Assembly: GCF_946479715.1 (NCBI RefSeq)
Contig: NZ_CAMLHF010000006.1
Location: 1-57,918 of the forward strand
Source: an uncultured Pedobacter sp.
GTDB taxonomy: Bacteria > Bacteroidota > Bacteroidia > Sphingobacteriales > Sphingobacteriaceae
Length of the DNA: 57,918 nt
Reading direction: 5' to 3'
The notes below the pieces were generated by a model, which worked only from the letters and a program-made list of their open reading frames with translations, was not told the DNA's origin and searched no databases. The position numbers and the translations under genes were made by a program. This document shows, piece by piece, positions 16,919 to 25,424 of this stretch; the first letter of the stretch is position 1; each line of letters starts with the position of its first letter.

Positions 16919-19324
16919 CTAAAACTCTATTCTGTAATTTATAGTTGGTATAATACCTCCCCATTTAGAAGGTTCTATGATACGTTTACTAGAATTGTAA
17001 TGCATCCCAACTGTATTTTCCTTGTTTAATAGGTTCTGAATATCCATAATCAACAGATGGCTAACTCTTTTACTGTTGATACGGTAACTGGCAGAAAAAT
17101 CTACACGCACATACGGATCAGCTGTTAGTGTATTAACCTTATTTTGATCTATAACCTCTTCATCTAACCTGAAAGATTCTTCAACCAAGATCGGAGAATA
17201 CTTTCTGCCTCCGGCATAGATCAACTTGGCGTTTAGTCCGAAAATATTGTTTTTTCTTTTTCCTGAAATCCATTCCTTACCGGCCAAAAGATTCCCTACA
17301 TACCGTGTATTAAATGAGGTATTAAATTCTTTGTTGCTTAAAGCCTTAAATTTGGAATCGAACAATGAAGAAGTAACAATAAAATAATAGCCCTTACTTA
17401 ACGATTTTTCAAGTGAAAGTTCAACGCCATAGTTTTTACCGATACCTTTATTCACGAGAGAGCGATATGATGAAGAAGAAATTGCAGAATTATCTGAAAC
17501 ATTCAGTAGTGAAAAATTCACCTCCGGATCAATAGAAACCGGCACATCATACAGGTGCTGATAATATACCTCAGTTTTAAATTTCAGGTTTCCACCAAAC
17601 AACTTTTCATAACCTAGTACAGCCTGTGCAGATTTTGTGGGACTAAGCTTTTTAGCAGCATCCGAAGGATTTAATACAGTTTGGTCAGCACTCCTCGCAA
17701 AATAATAAGAGAGTGGTTCCAGGCGGCTGTATAAACCGGCACCGAACGATAATTGTTGCTCTCCTGCAAGCTGTAGGTTTAACCCAATTCGAGGTTCTAT
17801 ACTCCAACTCTCACTCAGATTAAAATAATTAGCATGCAGACCGGTATTTAGGGTCAGCTGACTATTCAATTCCGTTTTATACTGTACAAAACCATCGTAA
17901 CTGCTGGCACTTCCTGTTTGATTAATAAGTTCCTTCAATGCCTTTAACTCGGTGTTGTAATGCTGCCCGTATAGATTATAGCTTAAAAAGCTCGCATTAA
18001 CACCTACACGGACTACATTGGCCTCATTAATTTTATAGTTCATTGTGCCTGCATAGCGTATAGAACTATTGGTATATCTGCTTTTATCCTGCAAGCTCGC
18101 TTGATAATCTTTGTTCAGTGTATCAATATTATTGGAACTGCGATTACCTGAGTAAGAGATGATGTTGTTAAAATAAAGTTTATTACTGGCTATATAAAGG
18201 TGTTTCAGGCCTACGCTACCCGCATCATAACCATACTTCATATCATACCCATCTTTTCTTTCTTCCCATTTGGTATAATCCCTGTCTGCATCTTTATTAA
18301 GGTTACTCAAACCTCCTATTCCAAACAATGAAAATGTTCCGGCTTTTTCTGTAGGCACAACAAAATTAAACGACAGATCCTGATATTTTGGAACACCCTC
18401 ATCAGACACCTTAATACCTGCCTTTTCCAGTAAACTTAAAGAAGAATACCGGTAACTGATCAGGTAAGAAGCATCGCTTCCTTTTTTAAAAGGACCTTCT
18501 AAAGTAATACCTGCTCCCAGTATACCAATATTAAAAGCATATTCACGTTTATCTGTATTTCCTTTTCTGAATTTTAAATCGAACACACCCGATAATGCAT
18601 TACTATATTCAGCAGCCAGGCCTCCGGTATAAAAATCAGACGTGCTTAATACAGTAGTATTGATCATACTAATTGCACCCCCTGAAGCCCCTTCACTTCC
18701 AAAGTGATTGGGATTAATAATCTCGATACCTTCCAATCGCCATTGCAGGCTTTTTGGAGAATTACCTCTTACAATAATGTCATTGTTATCACCACCGGCT
18801 ACAACACCAGCAAAGCTTTGCGCCATCCTTCCCGGATCAAAAAAAGCTCCGGCATAACGATTTGTTTCTTCGGGAGAAAAAGAGCGCCCACTTGTCATTG
18901 CCATCTGGTTCAATGGTTTTTTACCGGAACTGGCGTTTACCACAACTTCACTTAGGTTATTGGCCTGCGCCTCCATTTCTAAATTAAGGATGGGTTCTTT
19001 ACCGCTCGTAACCAAAAGTTCAGATAATACAATTTGCTGATGTCCTGTTAATGTGGCCTGTAGTACCTGACGACCTAAGGGAACGCCAGTTAAGCGAAAT
19101 ACACCGTTTTCATTGGTACTTACGCTTTTAACTGTTAAGCTGGATGAGAGTTTAATGGTAACTCCGGCTAGCGGAAGTCTGCTGCCTTTGTCTACTACCG
19201 TTCCTTTAATAGTCTGCGTAATTGTTGAAGTTTTGCGATTTAAAGAGTCTTGATTCTGGGCTTGTACATAAATGCTTTGCAACATCAAAGCAATAAGAAA
19301 CACAGGGAGGAATTTTAGAGTCAT
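16919..19324 (-). CDS. TonB-dependent outer-membrane receptor (carboxypeptidase-regulatory-like N-terminus)
   Basis: 801 residues with a signal peptide (LPVFLIALMLQSIYVQA-Q). Residues 35-130 form a carboxypeptidase-regulatory-like domain (IKGTVVDKGSRLPLAGVTIKL, GVFRLTGVPLG). A plug domain follows (DPGRMAQSFAGVVAGGDNND, IIVRGNSPKSLQWRLEGIEI), then a 22-strand-type barrel ending in the aromatic WGGIIPTINYRIEF. It is not a SusC type: there is no SusD partner and the plug lacks the SusC signature. It likely imports a siderophore, glycan fragment or other ligand. The GH20 gene lies about 100 nt downstream and the hydroxylase gene 78 nt upstream on the same strand. Confidence 0.9.
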   Translation of the reverse strand: MTLKFLPVFLIALMLQSIYVQAQNQDSLNRKTSTITQTIKGTVVDKGSRLPLAGVTIKLSSSLTVKSVSTNENGVFRLTGVPLGRQVLQATLTGHQQIVLSELLVTSGKEPILNLEMEAQANNLSEVVVNASSGKKPLNQMAMTSGRSFSPEETNRYAGAFFDPGRMAQSFAGVVAGGDNNDIIVRGNSPKSLQWRLEGIEIINPNHFGSEGASGGAISMINTTVLSTSDFYTGGLAAEYSNALSGVFDLKFRKGNTDKREYAFNIGILGAGITLEGPFKKGSDASYLISYRYSSLSLLEKAGIKVSDEGVPKYQDLSFNFVVPTEKAGTFSLFGIGGLSNLNKDADRDYTKWEERKDGYDMKYGYDAGSVGLKHLYIASNKLYFNNIISYSGNRSSNNIDTLNKDYQASLQDKSRYTNSSIRYAGTMNYKINEANVVRVGVNASFLSYNLYGQHYNTELKALKELINQTGSASSYDGFVQYKTELNSQLTLNTGLHANYFNLSESWSIEPRIGLNLQLAGEQQLSFGAGLYSRLEPLSYYFARSADQTVLNPSDAAKKLSPTKSAQAVLGYEKLFGGNLKFKTEVYYQHLYDVPVSIDPEVNFSLLNVSDNSAISSSSYRSLVNKGIGKNYGVELSLEKSLSKGYYFIVTSSLFDSKFKALSNKEFNTSFNTRYVGNLLAGKEWISGKRKNNIFGLNAKLIYAGGRKYSPILVEESFRLDEEVIDQNKVNTLTADPYVRVDFSASYRINSKRVSHLLIMDIQNLLNKENTVGMHYNSSKRIIEPSKWGGIIPTINYRIEF

Positions 19325-19402
19325 AATGGATTTGTTTTATCCTATGACACTCCTCTTTTACTTTACCCCTACGCGAAAAAAAATTAAAGTGTTAGCGGTT
19401 TC

Positions 19403-20008
19403 CTATCTGGTACGAAAAACTTTATCCCAGATATCAGATGTCACGCCATATTTTGTTGTAGAGTCATCATAATGGTGCAACATGTGCTGTTGCTTAAGTT
19501 TTTTCCAGAAAGCGTTCTTGAATTGAGCATGATGCAACATATAATGCGTCATGTCGTAGCATAAGTAACCAAAAATAAATCCGGCAAAAAAACCTTCAAG
19601 CATAGCCGGGGCAAGCAACCATTTAAAAAGAAAGAAAAATGCCAATGCCAGCGGTATACTTGCAGAAGGTGGCATCACCAATCGTTGTGCGTCGTTTGGA
19701 TAATCATGATGAACACCATGAAAAATAAAGTGAATTCTTTTACCCCATTCAGACTTTGGATAAAAATGAAAAACAAAGCGATGAAGCACGTATTCAGTTA
19801 AAGTCCAGATAAATAATCCCAACAGAAAATATCCAAGAAAACCTAAGATTCCATTTGTACTGAATGATTCCCAGCAGAAATACCCTACAACCGGAACATA
19901 CACAATAAGCGGCACAAAATACGGGACTTTAGATAAACCCTCAAAAAGTGGGTTTTTAAACATTCTAATAGATTCTCTAGAATTAGATACAAAATTCTTC
20001 TTCATCAC
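19403..20008 (-). CDS. Membrane fatty acid hydroxylase / sterol desaturase superfamily protein
   Basis: 201 residues with four hydrophobic segments. It shows the eight-histidine di-iron signature: HRFVFH, HFIFHGVHHDYP, HYMLHH and HMLHHYDD. Size and motif spacing match FA2H-like bacterial hydroxylases, which 2-hydroxylate fatty acyl chains of sphingolipids or other lipids. Sphingobacteriaceae make sphingolipids, so a lipid target fits, but the product was not inferred from the sequence. The start at 20008 gives a hydrophilic N-terminus; the ATG of MFKNPLFEG is an alternative. Confidence 0.9.
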   Translation of the reverse strand: MMKKNFVSNSRESIRMFKNPLFEGLSKVPYFVPLIVYVPVVGYFCWESFSTNGILGFLGYFLLGLFIWTLTEYVLHRFVFHFYPKSEWGKRIHFIFHGVHHDYPNDAQRLVMPPSASIPLALAFFFLFKWLLAPAMLEGFFAGFIFGYLCYDMTHYMLHHAQFKNAFWKKLKQQHMLHHYDDSTTKYGVTSDIWDKVFRTR

Positions 20009-20107
20009 AACTAATTTTTGATGGTTTTCAAACGAGAGTTCTAAATTACGGCTTTTCTTACATTTCCCATTACCTAAAACAAGTAATTTACCAAATTTTG
20101 ATACTTC

Positions 20108-22672
20108 TTAATATCTGAATTTCATGGCTACATAAGGATACCAGCCTTCATTTGAATGCCCCATTACAAAACGAAACACGGTTAATGATGCCGGAGCAAA
20201 ATATAAACCGGCACCGTATCCCTGATGCCAAACATCAGACTTTTCTCCTTTTCTCCATACCCTCCCCACATCATGAAAACCCAATAGGCCAAATTGCCCA
20301 GGCAGTATATAGTTCATAAAGTTTGCCACTTTTACCCGCAATTCTAAATTATTATATAGGCTATGTTGGCCACCAAATCTAAATTCTCTGTACCCAAGCA
20401 AATTACCCTGTCCGCCCAGAAAACTGGATTGATAAAATGCCTGTTTACCCACCGTCACACCCCCACCAATTCTATCCGTTAAAACAAACCGGCTTCCTTT
20501 ATCTATCTTTTGATAAACTGAGAACGATGCACTCAGCTGTGCCATAGAATTCGACTCGCCATTTATCCCTTTATAAACCTGTAATTTACTTTCTAAAAAA
20601 GTGCCCGAAGTAGGCAAAATATCACTGTTACGATTGTTGTTTATAAAATTTGCAACTACTCCTGCATACAACTTGTCTTTTGTTATGCTTGTACTATCTG
20701 GCGAATGCAACTCTGAAGTATTATTAATGAAGCGACCCTCATTATCATCTTTACTATACCGGTAATACTGCAGTGACGGTCCTATGCTAAAGGTAGATTT
20801 TGACATCCTCCATCTTATAGATGGGTCTATCTGAAACAAACTAAATCTTGCGCGATAATATCTTACAAAATCTCCAGTTTTATTAAAAGTGGTTTCATTA
20901 CCTAAACCGTAAAAGTTTTGCGAATTCTCGGGGGCAAAAGCATCCGCTTGTAATACAATGTCTGCATTACCTAAAACTTTAAACATCTCCCCTCTATAAT
21001 TGAATCTAAATCCGGATGTTGCAAAAGAGTGCAAAAATGAGAACGAATGCGTACTTCCATAAGGTAGTTTTCTAAAACCAGGTTGGGTAATTTTATATGA
21101 TAAACCAAGCAACACCCTGTCATCAATATTGTAACTGGCATTTAAAAGAAGCATCTTTCTTTTATAAAGGTCTGTGTACACAAAGTGGGTGTTAGAAGTG
21201 TCGTTATCCAACCTCTTAAGAAACTTGTTTGTATTCCCCGTAAAAGCCATGTTGTCATCTTTACCGTAAACCCGGATTTTGCGAAGCGAATTTTCTACAT
21301 GAAGTGTTTTTTTACCCTCAACACTAATTATCCTTAGTTTAATAGCTGAGGTTTTATTGTTTAGTATCAGGCTATCATTGCCATCTTTCACGTATAACCT
21401 AATTTCCCTGGTTACTTTTGGATTAAAAGTTCTATTAAAAATAACATCCTTTATGTGCCCCTCTTTAGATATTTTACGGATATTTACGTTTAAGGCCTTA
21501 TCAGGAGCGTCTGTTATATTGATTAACTCATTCTTATTACTAGCCTGTATATCAACTATACTATTTATGAAGTGATAGTACTTACTCATCAATTCAGGAA
21601 GGTTCTTTCTCCTCTCTTTAAGCTGGGCCAGTATTCTATCATGGCGAAGAGAATATCCGGGTTCAGGTAGTTTTTTAAGCGCCTTTTCAAACACCTCGTC
21701 GGTTAAAGAAGCACAAAAATCCTTTATTACCTCATTCCACTCCTTTTCATCTATCCCGGAAAACCATCTTCCATAAATTGCTCTTCCTTCCCAAAAGAAC
21801 CAGTTAATATCAGGCAGGCTTCTTTCGTATCCCTGTATCATTGGCAACAGCCATGATGATTGCGCATATCTTGGCACGAGACCTTCCGACAAATAAAAGA
21901 CCTGATCTCTGTCTCTCGGAATGGGAAGATATTTCATAGTTCCATCAGCATTCTTCTCAGGCTTCCATCTCCATTGATCTTCATGTCTATCCCAATCTCC
22001 CAACAAGGCATCCAATGCTTTTGCTCTTAATAATGCCCGTCCATCATAAATGTTATCATTATCATCTGTTAACTTGCGCATCATTTTCTCCGAATTATCA
22101 GTATCACCTACTGGTTCTCTTTCCTCCAGTAAACAAAGTGTATTCTGGAATACCTTTGCAAATTCACCTAATCCGCTATCTGGCAATACCCAACCAATCA
22201 TCGGATCGCTGTGTGGCACATTTACAGCATCTGCAATATCAGGAACTGCCAAGGCCGAGAATGGGTTCTGGGCCGACATATTATCTTTTACTACCGTACC
22301 TGCAAACGTTTTTCTGAATACTTCCGGCAACAATATTTCCGGAAACTTCTCTACACTTCTAAGCACCCACTCCTTACCCTGTTTATCTACCAATCTTAAA
22401 GAATGCGATTGGTTGCCTCCACCCCTTTTGACAGGTGTTAACCCACCTTTAATTTCCGATATTCTAATAATGGGAACTTTCGTACTCATTGCATACTCCT
22501 TGCGGTAATTTTCTCCAAACAAAAAGCGATGAAACTTACTTACACTATCGTACTTAGGGTAAATTTTAATACTTATGGAGTCTTGCGCACTTGACACCAA
22601 GCTAGCCGACAATAAAACAACGGAGAGGATGAATCTAATCATACTTAAATATCTAAATATAAAGCTACGCAT
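20108..22672 (-). CDS. Omp85/BamA-type outer-membrane barrel fused to an N-terminal kinase-like domain
   Basis: 854 residues with a signal peptide (FILSVVLLSASLVSSA-Q). The C-terminal 370 or so residues form an Omp85 barrel: YGSTHSFSFLHSFATSGF, SFLGGQGNLLGYREFRFGG (the conserved L6-type VRGY/GYRE region), GQFGLLGFHDVGRVW and a final FRFVMGHSNEGWYPYVAMKFRY-type end. Instead of POTRA repeats, residues 75-350 hold a Gly-rich loop (GGLTPVKRGGG), a basic beta strand (KEWVLRSVEKFP), LLGDWDRHEDQW (about 224-235) and PIPRDRDQVF (about 250-259). These resemble the catalytic loop and metal-binding loop of FAM20/HipA-like atypical kinases. The barrel is confident; kinase similarity is my reading. Confidence 0.85.
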   Translation of the reverse strand: MRSFIFRYLSMIRFILSVVLLSASLVSSAQDSISIKIYPKYDSVSKFHRFLFGENYRKEYAMSTKVPIIRISEIKGGLTPVKRGGGNQSHSLRLVDKQGKEWVLRSVEKFPEILLPEVFRKTFAGTVVKDNMSAQNPFSALAVPDIADAVNVPHSDPMIGWVLPDSGLGEFAKVFQNTLCLLEEREPVGDTDNSEKMMRKLTDDNDNIYDGRALLRAKALDALLGDWDRHEDQWRWKPEKNADGTMKYLPIPRDRDQVFYLSEGLVPRYAQSSWLLPMIQGYERSLPDINWFFWEGRAIYGRWFSGIDEKEWNEVIKDFCASLTDEVFEKALKKLPEPGYSLRHDRILAQLKERRKNLPELMSKYYHFINSIVDIQASNKNELINITDAPDKALNVNIRKISKEGHIKDVIFNRTFNPKVTREIRLYVKDGNDSLILNNKTSAIKLRIISVEGKKTLHVENSLRKIRVYGKDDNMAFTGNTNKFLKRLDNDTSNTHFVYTDLYKRKMLLLNASYNIDDRVLLGLSYKITQPGFRKLPYGSTHSFSFLHSFATSGFRFNYRGEMFKVLGNADIVLQADAFAPENSQNFYGLGNETTFNKTGDFVRYYRARFSLFQIDPSIRWRMSKSTFSIGPSLQYYRYSKDDNEGRFINNTSELHSPDSTSITKDKLYAGVVANFINNNRNSDILPTSGTFLESKLQVYKGINGESNSMAQLSASFSVYQKIDKGSRFVLTDRIGGGVTVGKQAFYQSSFLGGQGNLLGYREFRFGGQHSLYNNLELRVKVANFMNYILPGQFGLLGFHDVGRVWRKGEKSDVWHQGYGAGLYFAPASLTVFRFVMGHSNEGWYPYVAMKFRY

Positions 22673-22711
22673 TTCTTAATCTATGGTAAGATTTAAAATA
22701 AAAGTTCCCCC

Positions 22712-22719
22712 TAAATTTG
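22712..22719 (+). promoter_or_regulatory. Possible Bacteroidota -7 promoter element
   Basis: The octamer TAAATTTG matches the TAnnTTTG consensus of the Bacteroidota primary sigma factor. It lies 47 nt before the start of the dioxygenase gene that opens a four-gene operon. No convincing -33 TTTG lies 19-21 nt upstream, so the call is weak. Confidence 0.3.
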
Positions 22720-22766
22720 TAATGTTATTTAAGAATTAAGTAATTAAACCATTAAAATAGGTAGCC

Positions 22767-23702
22767 ATGAACAACAGAATTTTAGGCCTGCACCACATTA
22801 CTGCAATTGCAGGAAACGCAAAAAAGAACTATGATTTTTATACCCGCATACTAGGTTTACGGTTGATTAAAAAAACAGTAAACTTTGATGACCCACATAC
22901 TTATCACTTTTATTACGGTGATGAACAAGGAACACCAGGAAGTATTTTGACATTTTTTCCATGGGAAGGAATTATGACGGGTCGACGTGGCTCAAGACAG
23001 GTAACCGAAATTGGGTACAGTGTTCCGGCCGGGAGTTTAGAATTTTGGCAAAACAGGTTTGAAGAAAACAATGTAATCTACAATAAACCTGCTGAAAAAT
23101 TCGGGGAACGGTATCTGACTTTCCTTGATCCTGATGGATTAAAATTTGAACTGACTGAGGTTAAAACTCCTGATGCAAGGGTGCAATGGACCACGCCTGA
23201 AATAAGTAAAGAAAATGCTACCCATGGCTTTCATCATGTAACTATAACAACCAATAAAATGGACGGCACTGCTAAAGTTTTAACAGACATTTTTGGATAT
23301 AAATTGGAAAAAACTGAAGTGAACCGCTCACGTTTTGTTACAGATGCGGTAACCTACGCAGCCATTGTTGACCTTGTAGAGGCCCCTGGTGAAGCTGTTG
23401 GTCATATTGCAAGCGGATCTGTGCACCATGTTGCCTTCAGAGTTAAAGATGAGGTTACTTTAATGTACTTTAGAGATAAGGTTGTGGCAATGGGCTTGAA
23501 CATTACAGAAAAAATTGACCGTAATTATTTCTATTCTTTATACTTCCGCGAACCAGGTGGTGTACTTTTTGAAATTGCTACCGATAATCCAGGTTTTACC
23601 GTTGATGAATCTTTAGAAGAACTAGGGTCAAATCTTAAACTTCCTGCTCAATACGAAAGTATGAGAACAGAAATTGAAGGCATTTTACCTAAAATAAACT
23701 AA
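22767..23702 (+). CDS. Ring-cleaving dioxygenase of the glyoxalase/VOC superfamily (MhqO/LinE-like)
   Basis: 311 residues, cytoplasmic, with two VOC modules. Metal-binding positions appear as GLHHITAIAGN (His, residues 5-8), THGFHHVTIT and VHHVAFRV (His), and Glu in FREPGGVLFEIATD. This layout matches extradiol-type dioxygenases such as LinE/PcpA and the MhqO/MhqA proteins, which open hydroquinone rings. It is the first gene of an operon and is followed after 1 nt by an esterase of the kind paired with MhqO in Firmicutes. Likely role: detoxification of quinones or hydroquinones. Substrate inferred from family only. Confidence 0.88.
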   Translation: MNNRILGLHHITAIAGNAKKNYDFYTRILGLRLIKKTVNFDDPHTYHFYYGDEQGTPGSILTFFPWEGIMTGRRGSRQVTEIGYSVPAGSLEFWQNRFEENNVIYNKPAEKFGERYLTFLDPDGLKFELTEVKTPDARVQWTTPEISKENATHGFHHVTITTNKMDGTAKVLTDIFGYKLEKTEVNRSRFVTDAVTYAAIVDLVEAPGEAVGHIASGSVHHVAFRVKDEVTLMYFRDKVVAMGLNITEKIDRNYFYSLYFREPGGVLFEIATDNPGFTVDESLEELGSNLKLPAQYESMRTEIEGILPKIN

Positions 23703-23703
23703 C

Positions 23704-24333
23704 ATGTACACGCACAATAAAAATATCATAACCGCAGGGGCTCCTGTTGCTGAAGCTAAAAGAGCTATTGTTTTCTTGCATGGCCGTGGATCTACAGCTG
23801 AGGATATCATTTCCTTAAACACTCATTTAAAGGTGGATGATGCTGCTTTGTTTGCTCCACAAGCTACCAATAACAGTTGGTATCCATATAGCTTTATTGC
23901 TCCTGTTGAACAAAACCAACCGGCGTTAGATTCTGCACTTACCGTGATCAAAGAACTTGTTGGCGAAATTATCTCATCAGGAATTCCTCAGGATAAAATT
24001 TATTTTGTTGGATTCTCACAGGGTGCATGTTTAACCCTTGAATATATTACACGGAATGCTGCCAGATATGGTGGCGCAGTTGCTTTTACCGGTGGATTAA
24101 TTGGCAAAGAGGTAAACATGAGGAACTATAAAGGCGATTTTCAACAAACGCCAATATTGATAACAACAGGTGATCCTGATCCTCATGTTCCCGTAAGGAG
24201 AGTTGAAGTGAGCGAGGGTATCATTAAAAAAATGAATGCAAAAATTTCTATGAAAATTTATGCAGGCAGAGTTCACACAATTAGTCAGAAAGAAATCGAA
24301 TTGGCCAGACAACTCATCTTTGATGAAGTCTGA
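23704..24333 (+). CDS. Serine alpha/beta-hydrolase (phospholipase/carboxylesterase family, MhqD-like)
   Basis: 209 residues. FLHGRGSTAED forms the oxyanion segment, GFSQGACLTLEY the nucleophile elbow (Ser), ITTGDPDPHVPV carries the catalytic Asp, and GRVHTISQKEIE the His. No signal peptide. It starts 1 nt after the dioxygenase stop, so co-translation is likely. The same dioxygenase-esterase pair occurs in quinone-stress operons, where the esterase may hydrolyse ring-opened or esterified products. Substrate unknown. Confidence 0.92.
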   Translation: MYTHNKNIITAGAPVAEAKRAIVFLHGRGSTAEDIISLNTHLKVDDAALFAPQATNNSWYPYSFIAPVEQNQPALDSALTVIKELVGEIISSGIPQDKIYFVGFSQGACLTLEYITRNAARYGGAVAFTGGLIGKEVNMRNYKGDFQQTPILITTGDPDPHVPVRRVEVSEGIIKKMNAKISMKIYAGRVHTISQKEIELARQLIFDEV

Positions 24334-24358
24334 TCAGAACTTGCTTAAGAAAATCAAC

Positions 24359-25075
24359 ATGGCACAAACAATATTACATACCGCTGCAACGCGTACACTT
24401 GCAGATCATGGCTGGCTTAAAAGCTATCAGACTTTTAGCTTTGGCATGCAGTATAATCCTGAAAGAATCCAATTTGGCGCCTTAAGAGTACTTAACGACG
24501 ACTGGGTCAATGGCGGAAAAGGATTTGGAGAACATCCTCATGATAACATGGAGATTATTTCCATTCCCCTTGAGGGAGCCTTACAACACGAGGACAGTCT
24601 TGAAAACGTAGCAGTTATTGAAGCCGGAGAAATTCAGGTAATGAGTGCCGGCACCGGGATTTACCATAAGGAGTTTAATAAAAACAGAAATGAACCGGTA
24701 AAATTTCTTCAGATCTGGTTGTTTCCAAATCAACGTAATGTAACGCCAAGGTATCATCAGGAAAGATATGATACTTTGATGAAACCGAATCAGCTCACCC
24801 AAATCTTATCTCCAGATAAAGATGATCAGGGTGTTTGGATCTATCAGGATGCCTGGTTTAATATTGGTAAATTTGATAAAGGGAGCAAAACAGATTACCG
24901 TTTTAAAAACAAAGACAACGGCTTATATGTATTTGTAATTAAGGGTGATGTAAAAATTAACGATCAAATCTTGAATGAGCGTGATGGATTTGGCATCTGG
25001 GAAACTGAACATATAACCATTGAAGCAATGAACGATATGGAAGTCCTTTTAATGGAGGTTCCAATGAATTATTAA
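24359..25075 (+). CDS. Pirin family protein
   Basis: 238 residues from the ATG at 24359; an earlier in-frame ATG at 24260 would overlap the esterase gene by 74 nt and adds a non-family sequence. The cupin metal site is clear: FGEHPHDNMEIISIPLEG (His-His) with GALQHEDS, and SAGTGIYHKEFN with Glu/His. LQIWLFPNQRNVTPRYHQ is the usual pirin inter-domain segment. Bacterial pirins can oxidise flavonols (quercetinase) or act as regulators. In this operon a role in aromatic or quinone metabolism fits. Confidence 0.93.
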   Translation: MAQTILHTAATRTLADHGWLKSYQTFSFGMQYNPERIQFGALRVLNDDWVNGGKGFGEHPHDNMEIISIPLEGALQHEDSLENVAVIEAGEIQVMSAGTGIYHKEFNKNRNEPVKFLQIWLFPNQRNVTPRYHQERYDTLMKPNQLTQILSPDKDDQGVWIYQDAWFNIGKFDKGSKTDYRFKNKDNGLYVFVIKGDVKINDQILNERDGFGIWETEHITIEAMNDMEVLLMEVPMNY

Positions 25076-25077
25076 TT

Positions 25078-25377
25078 ATGGAAAAGACCGAGGTTTTGGT
25101 GGTTTGTACCCATCAGGAAATTCTAAATACAGTTGTGAGGCTGGTAAATTCAAATACTGAAATGACTGCAATAGGTGCAAATACACTGGAGCAAGCAATT
25201 ACAACATTTAGATCGGCAAACTTTGATCTTGTTTTGGTGGGGGCAGGATTAGAAAAGGCTGAAGAAACTGAATTAGAGAATGTGATCAGAAAAGTAAATC
25301 GCAAAATCCCTATTGTATTTCATTACGGTGGCGGAAGCGGCTTGTTGTTTACTGAAATCTATGAGGCCTTAAAATAA
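25078..25377 (+). CDS. Receiver-like (CheY-fold) protein lacking the phospho-acceptor Asp
   Basis: 99 residues with an alternating beta-alpha pattern: KTEVLVVCTHQEI, LVNSNTEMTAIGA, FDLVLVGAGLEKA, KIPIVFHYGGGSGLLF. This resembles a short receiver domain, but the acidic pair after strand 1 reads CT, the expected Asp after strand 3 reads G (VLVGAG), and the strand-5 Lys is absent. It should not take part in phosphorelay. It begins 2 nt after the pirin stop and ends 1 nt before the operon terminator. It may be a small sensor or partner protein of this stress operon. Confidence 0.7.
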   Translation: MEKTEVLVVCTHQEILNTVVRLVNSNTEMTAIGANTLEQAITTFRSANFDLVLVGAGLEKAEETELENVIRKVNRKIPIVFHYGGGSGLLFTEIYEALK

Positions 25378-25408
25378 AAAGAGCCGTTACTATATGTAAC
25401 AGCTCTTT
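25378..25408. terminator. Bidirectional intrinsic terminator
   Basis: Arms 25378-25390 and 25396-25408 pair over 13 bp with one C-A mismatch (AAAGAGCCGTTAC / GTAACAGCTCTTT) around a 5-nt loop. A-rich and T-rich flanks allow termination of the plus-strand detoxification operon and of the minus-strand surface locus, whose last gene stops at 25425. Confidence 0.85.
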
Positions 25409-25424
25409 ATTTGATTTGTGTATT

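Noticed and set aside
22050..22508. A 152-codon plus-strand frame antisense to the Omp85 gene
   Set aside because: It lies wholly inside a strongly supported gene on the other strand and has no recognisable domain.
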